DNA from: Bifidobacterium lemurum | GTDB taxonomy: Bacteria > Actinomycetota > Actinomycetes > Actinomycetales > Bifidobacteriaceae | Direction of reading: 5' to 3' | Assembly (NCBI RefSeq): GCF_014898175.1 | Contig: NZ_CP062948.1 | Location: 1,922,001 to 1,986,000 of the forward strand | DNA: 64,000 bases | Part shown: in pieces, positions 63,258 through 64,000 of the stretch | Position numbering within the stretch: position 1 is the stretch's first letter | Layout of the letters: each line of letters begins with the position of its first letter | Made by a program: the position numbers and the translations under genes | The notes under the pieces: model-generated | The model's database searches: none | What the model saw: only the letters and a program-made list of their open reading frames with translations | Told to the model about the DNA's origin: nothing

Positions 63258-63277
63258 TGTCAATTCCTTTATTGACA
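63258..63277 (-). promoter_or_regulatory. Palindromic operator over the hicA ribosome binding site
   Basis: Perfect arms TGTCAAT and ATTGACA enclose six bases that read AAAGGA on the coding strand, the likely Shine-Dalgarno site of hicA. The palindrome could bind the HicB helix-turn-helix or form an RNA hairpin that exposes or hides the site. Confidence 0.55.
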
Positions 63278-63317
63278 AAATTGGCAAGCGTGGGATTGAC
63301 GGTTTAGTGGGCGGGGT

Positions 63318-64000
63318 TTAGGCGGGGGAGTCGGATTCGGCTGGGGCTAGGGTGGTGGAACGGGTCATGCGGCCTTCGAAGTAGCGGGTCTCCTTGAGTT
63401 CGCCGGCGATGGTCTGACGGAAATGTTGTTCATGACGTTGCAGCGCGGGCGAGCCCAAATCGGTGGCGTTCTGGTAGGCCGCCTGATGGTATTTGAGCCA
63501 ATGGCTCAGCTCTCGTTGCGTGGTGGAACCCAAGACGGGCGCCGCGTCGAACGGCGTCGAACCGGCGACCGGCGTGGAGCCCGGCGTGCACGACCCGTTC
63601 TCGTCGACGCTCGCCAAGGTGGGCTCCGGCGCGAGGGAGACAGTCCCGCGTACAGTCAGCCAGTTGTCGGTGGCGGGATTCTCCGCCCCGTCCAAGGCGG
63701 CCACGAGCTCGTCCTCGACTTCGATGCTGGTGACCCACGTGTTCTCGCCGATGGGATGGTTGGCCACCGGCGAGCCGGCCGTCACCACATGCTGGATGTT
63801 GTAGTCGTCGGCCTTGTCGGCGGCGATGGCCGCGGCCACGATGCCGCCCTGTGAATGCCCGATCAGCGCCACAGGCTCGTCGGCGCCGATGCCCGCCTGT
63901 TCCATCGCCTCCACGACCATGCGGGCGCTGTCCGCGCTCATGCGCCGATTTGCGTCGGCGCTCATCAACTCCACGTTCTGCGCCCATCCGAACGGCGAAT
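63318..64000 (-). CDS. Alpha/beta hydrolase, C-terminal part (cut by window edge)
   Basis: The visible 227 residues begin in frame at the window edge (SPFGWAQNVELMS). The nucleophile elbow GHSQGGIVAAAIAAD is clear, followed by HVVTAGSPVANH and a C-terminal region ending ESDSPA. It resembles PGAP1-like or lipase-type serine hydrolases. The N-terminus, including any signal peptide, lies beyond 64000. It reads away from the gap before hicA on the same strand. The substrate is unknown. Confidence 0.8.
   Translation of the reverse strand, partial: SPFGWAQNVELMSADANRRMSADSARMVVEAMEQAGIGADEPVALIGHSQGGIVAAAIAADKADDYNIQHVVTAGSPVANHPIGENTWVTSIEVEDELVAALDGAENPATDNWLTVRGTVSLAPEPTLASVDENGSCTPGSTPVAGSTPFDAAPVLGSTTQRELSHWLKYHQAAYQNATDLGSPALQRHEQHFRQTIAGELKETRYFEGRMTRSTTLAPAESDSPA

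Overview
The window comes from a high-GC actinobacterium, and the gene set points to a Bifidobacterium or close relative. It carries the pupylation genes (ARC ATPase, Dop, Pup, PafA) with no 20S proteasome genes between them. It also has a zwf-opcA-pgl cluster, an actinobacterial-type PriA with decayed helicase motifs, an rpsL-rpsG-fusA-tuf block and an efp-nusB-carA-carB-pyrF-gmk block. The species cannot be fixed from sequence alone. I saw no insertion sequence, prophage, integrase, rRNA operon or CRISPR array. Most of the window is chromosomal core, with several small accessory modules set between housekeeping blocks.

Layout. 1-4 kb: 5' part of purC, diverging from zwf-opcA-pgl (oxidative pentose phosphate entry). 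4.1-9.9 kb: a minus-strand export module read in the order NarL-type response regulator, histidine kinase, MacA-like lipoprotein, ATPase, FtsX-type permease, small lipoprotein. 10-13 kb: gnd and purT. 13.1-17.1 kb: tRNA-His, a TetR-type regulator with a palindrome in front of oleate hydratase, and a threonine-aldolase-like enzyme. 17.3-19.3 kb: a glycosyltransferase and a gene-free stretch with a promoter and a foldable RNA candidate. 19.3-23.7 kb: the str operon. 23.9-29 kb: ECF sigma factor, membrane protein (probable anti-sigma) and an ABC exporter. 29.1-36.8 kb: efp, nusB, carAB, pyrF, gmk. 36.9-47.8 kb: a C26 amidohydrolase, ilvD, rpoZ, metK, priA, a HAD phosphatase, fmt, serB and a DedA protein. 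47.8-53.8 kb: the pupylation operon, with an inositol-monophosphatase-like gene that has lost predicted metal ligands between dop and pup. 54-58.5 kb: hup, a large flippase with a kinase-like domain, and purB. 58.7-62.7 kb: response regulator, ABC exporter and histidine kinase. 62.7-64 kb: a HicAB toxin-antitoxin pair and the C-terminal part of an alpha/beta hydrolase.

How the parts work together. Zwf, OpcA, Pgl and Gnd (the last 6 kb away) form the NADPH-producing oxidative branch. PurC, PurT and PurB belong to purine synthesis; CarAB and PyrF to pyrimidine synthesis; IlvD and SerB to amino acid synthesis. Three regulated export systems share one plan: a sensor or sigma device next to an ABC exporter (4-10 kb, 24-29 kb, 59-63 kb). 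The pupylation operon can tag proteins, because its Pup already ends in GGE, but nothing in the locus would supply a proteasome.

The gene-free gaps hold much of the unexplained structure. There are at least five kinds of repeats: (1) GAGCGGAGCG-type palindromes at four sites; (2) elements bounded by AGTTTGGTGTG/CACACCAAACT at three sites; (3) two very long perfect hairpins built on GTGCCGTGAAACA next to gnd; (4) three copies of a GCATGCYGGGYGGTGAA motif; and (5) a 133-base array of twelve 10-12-base units downstream of ilvD.
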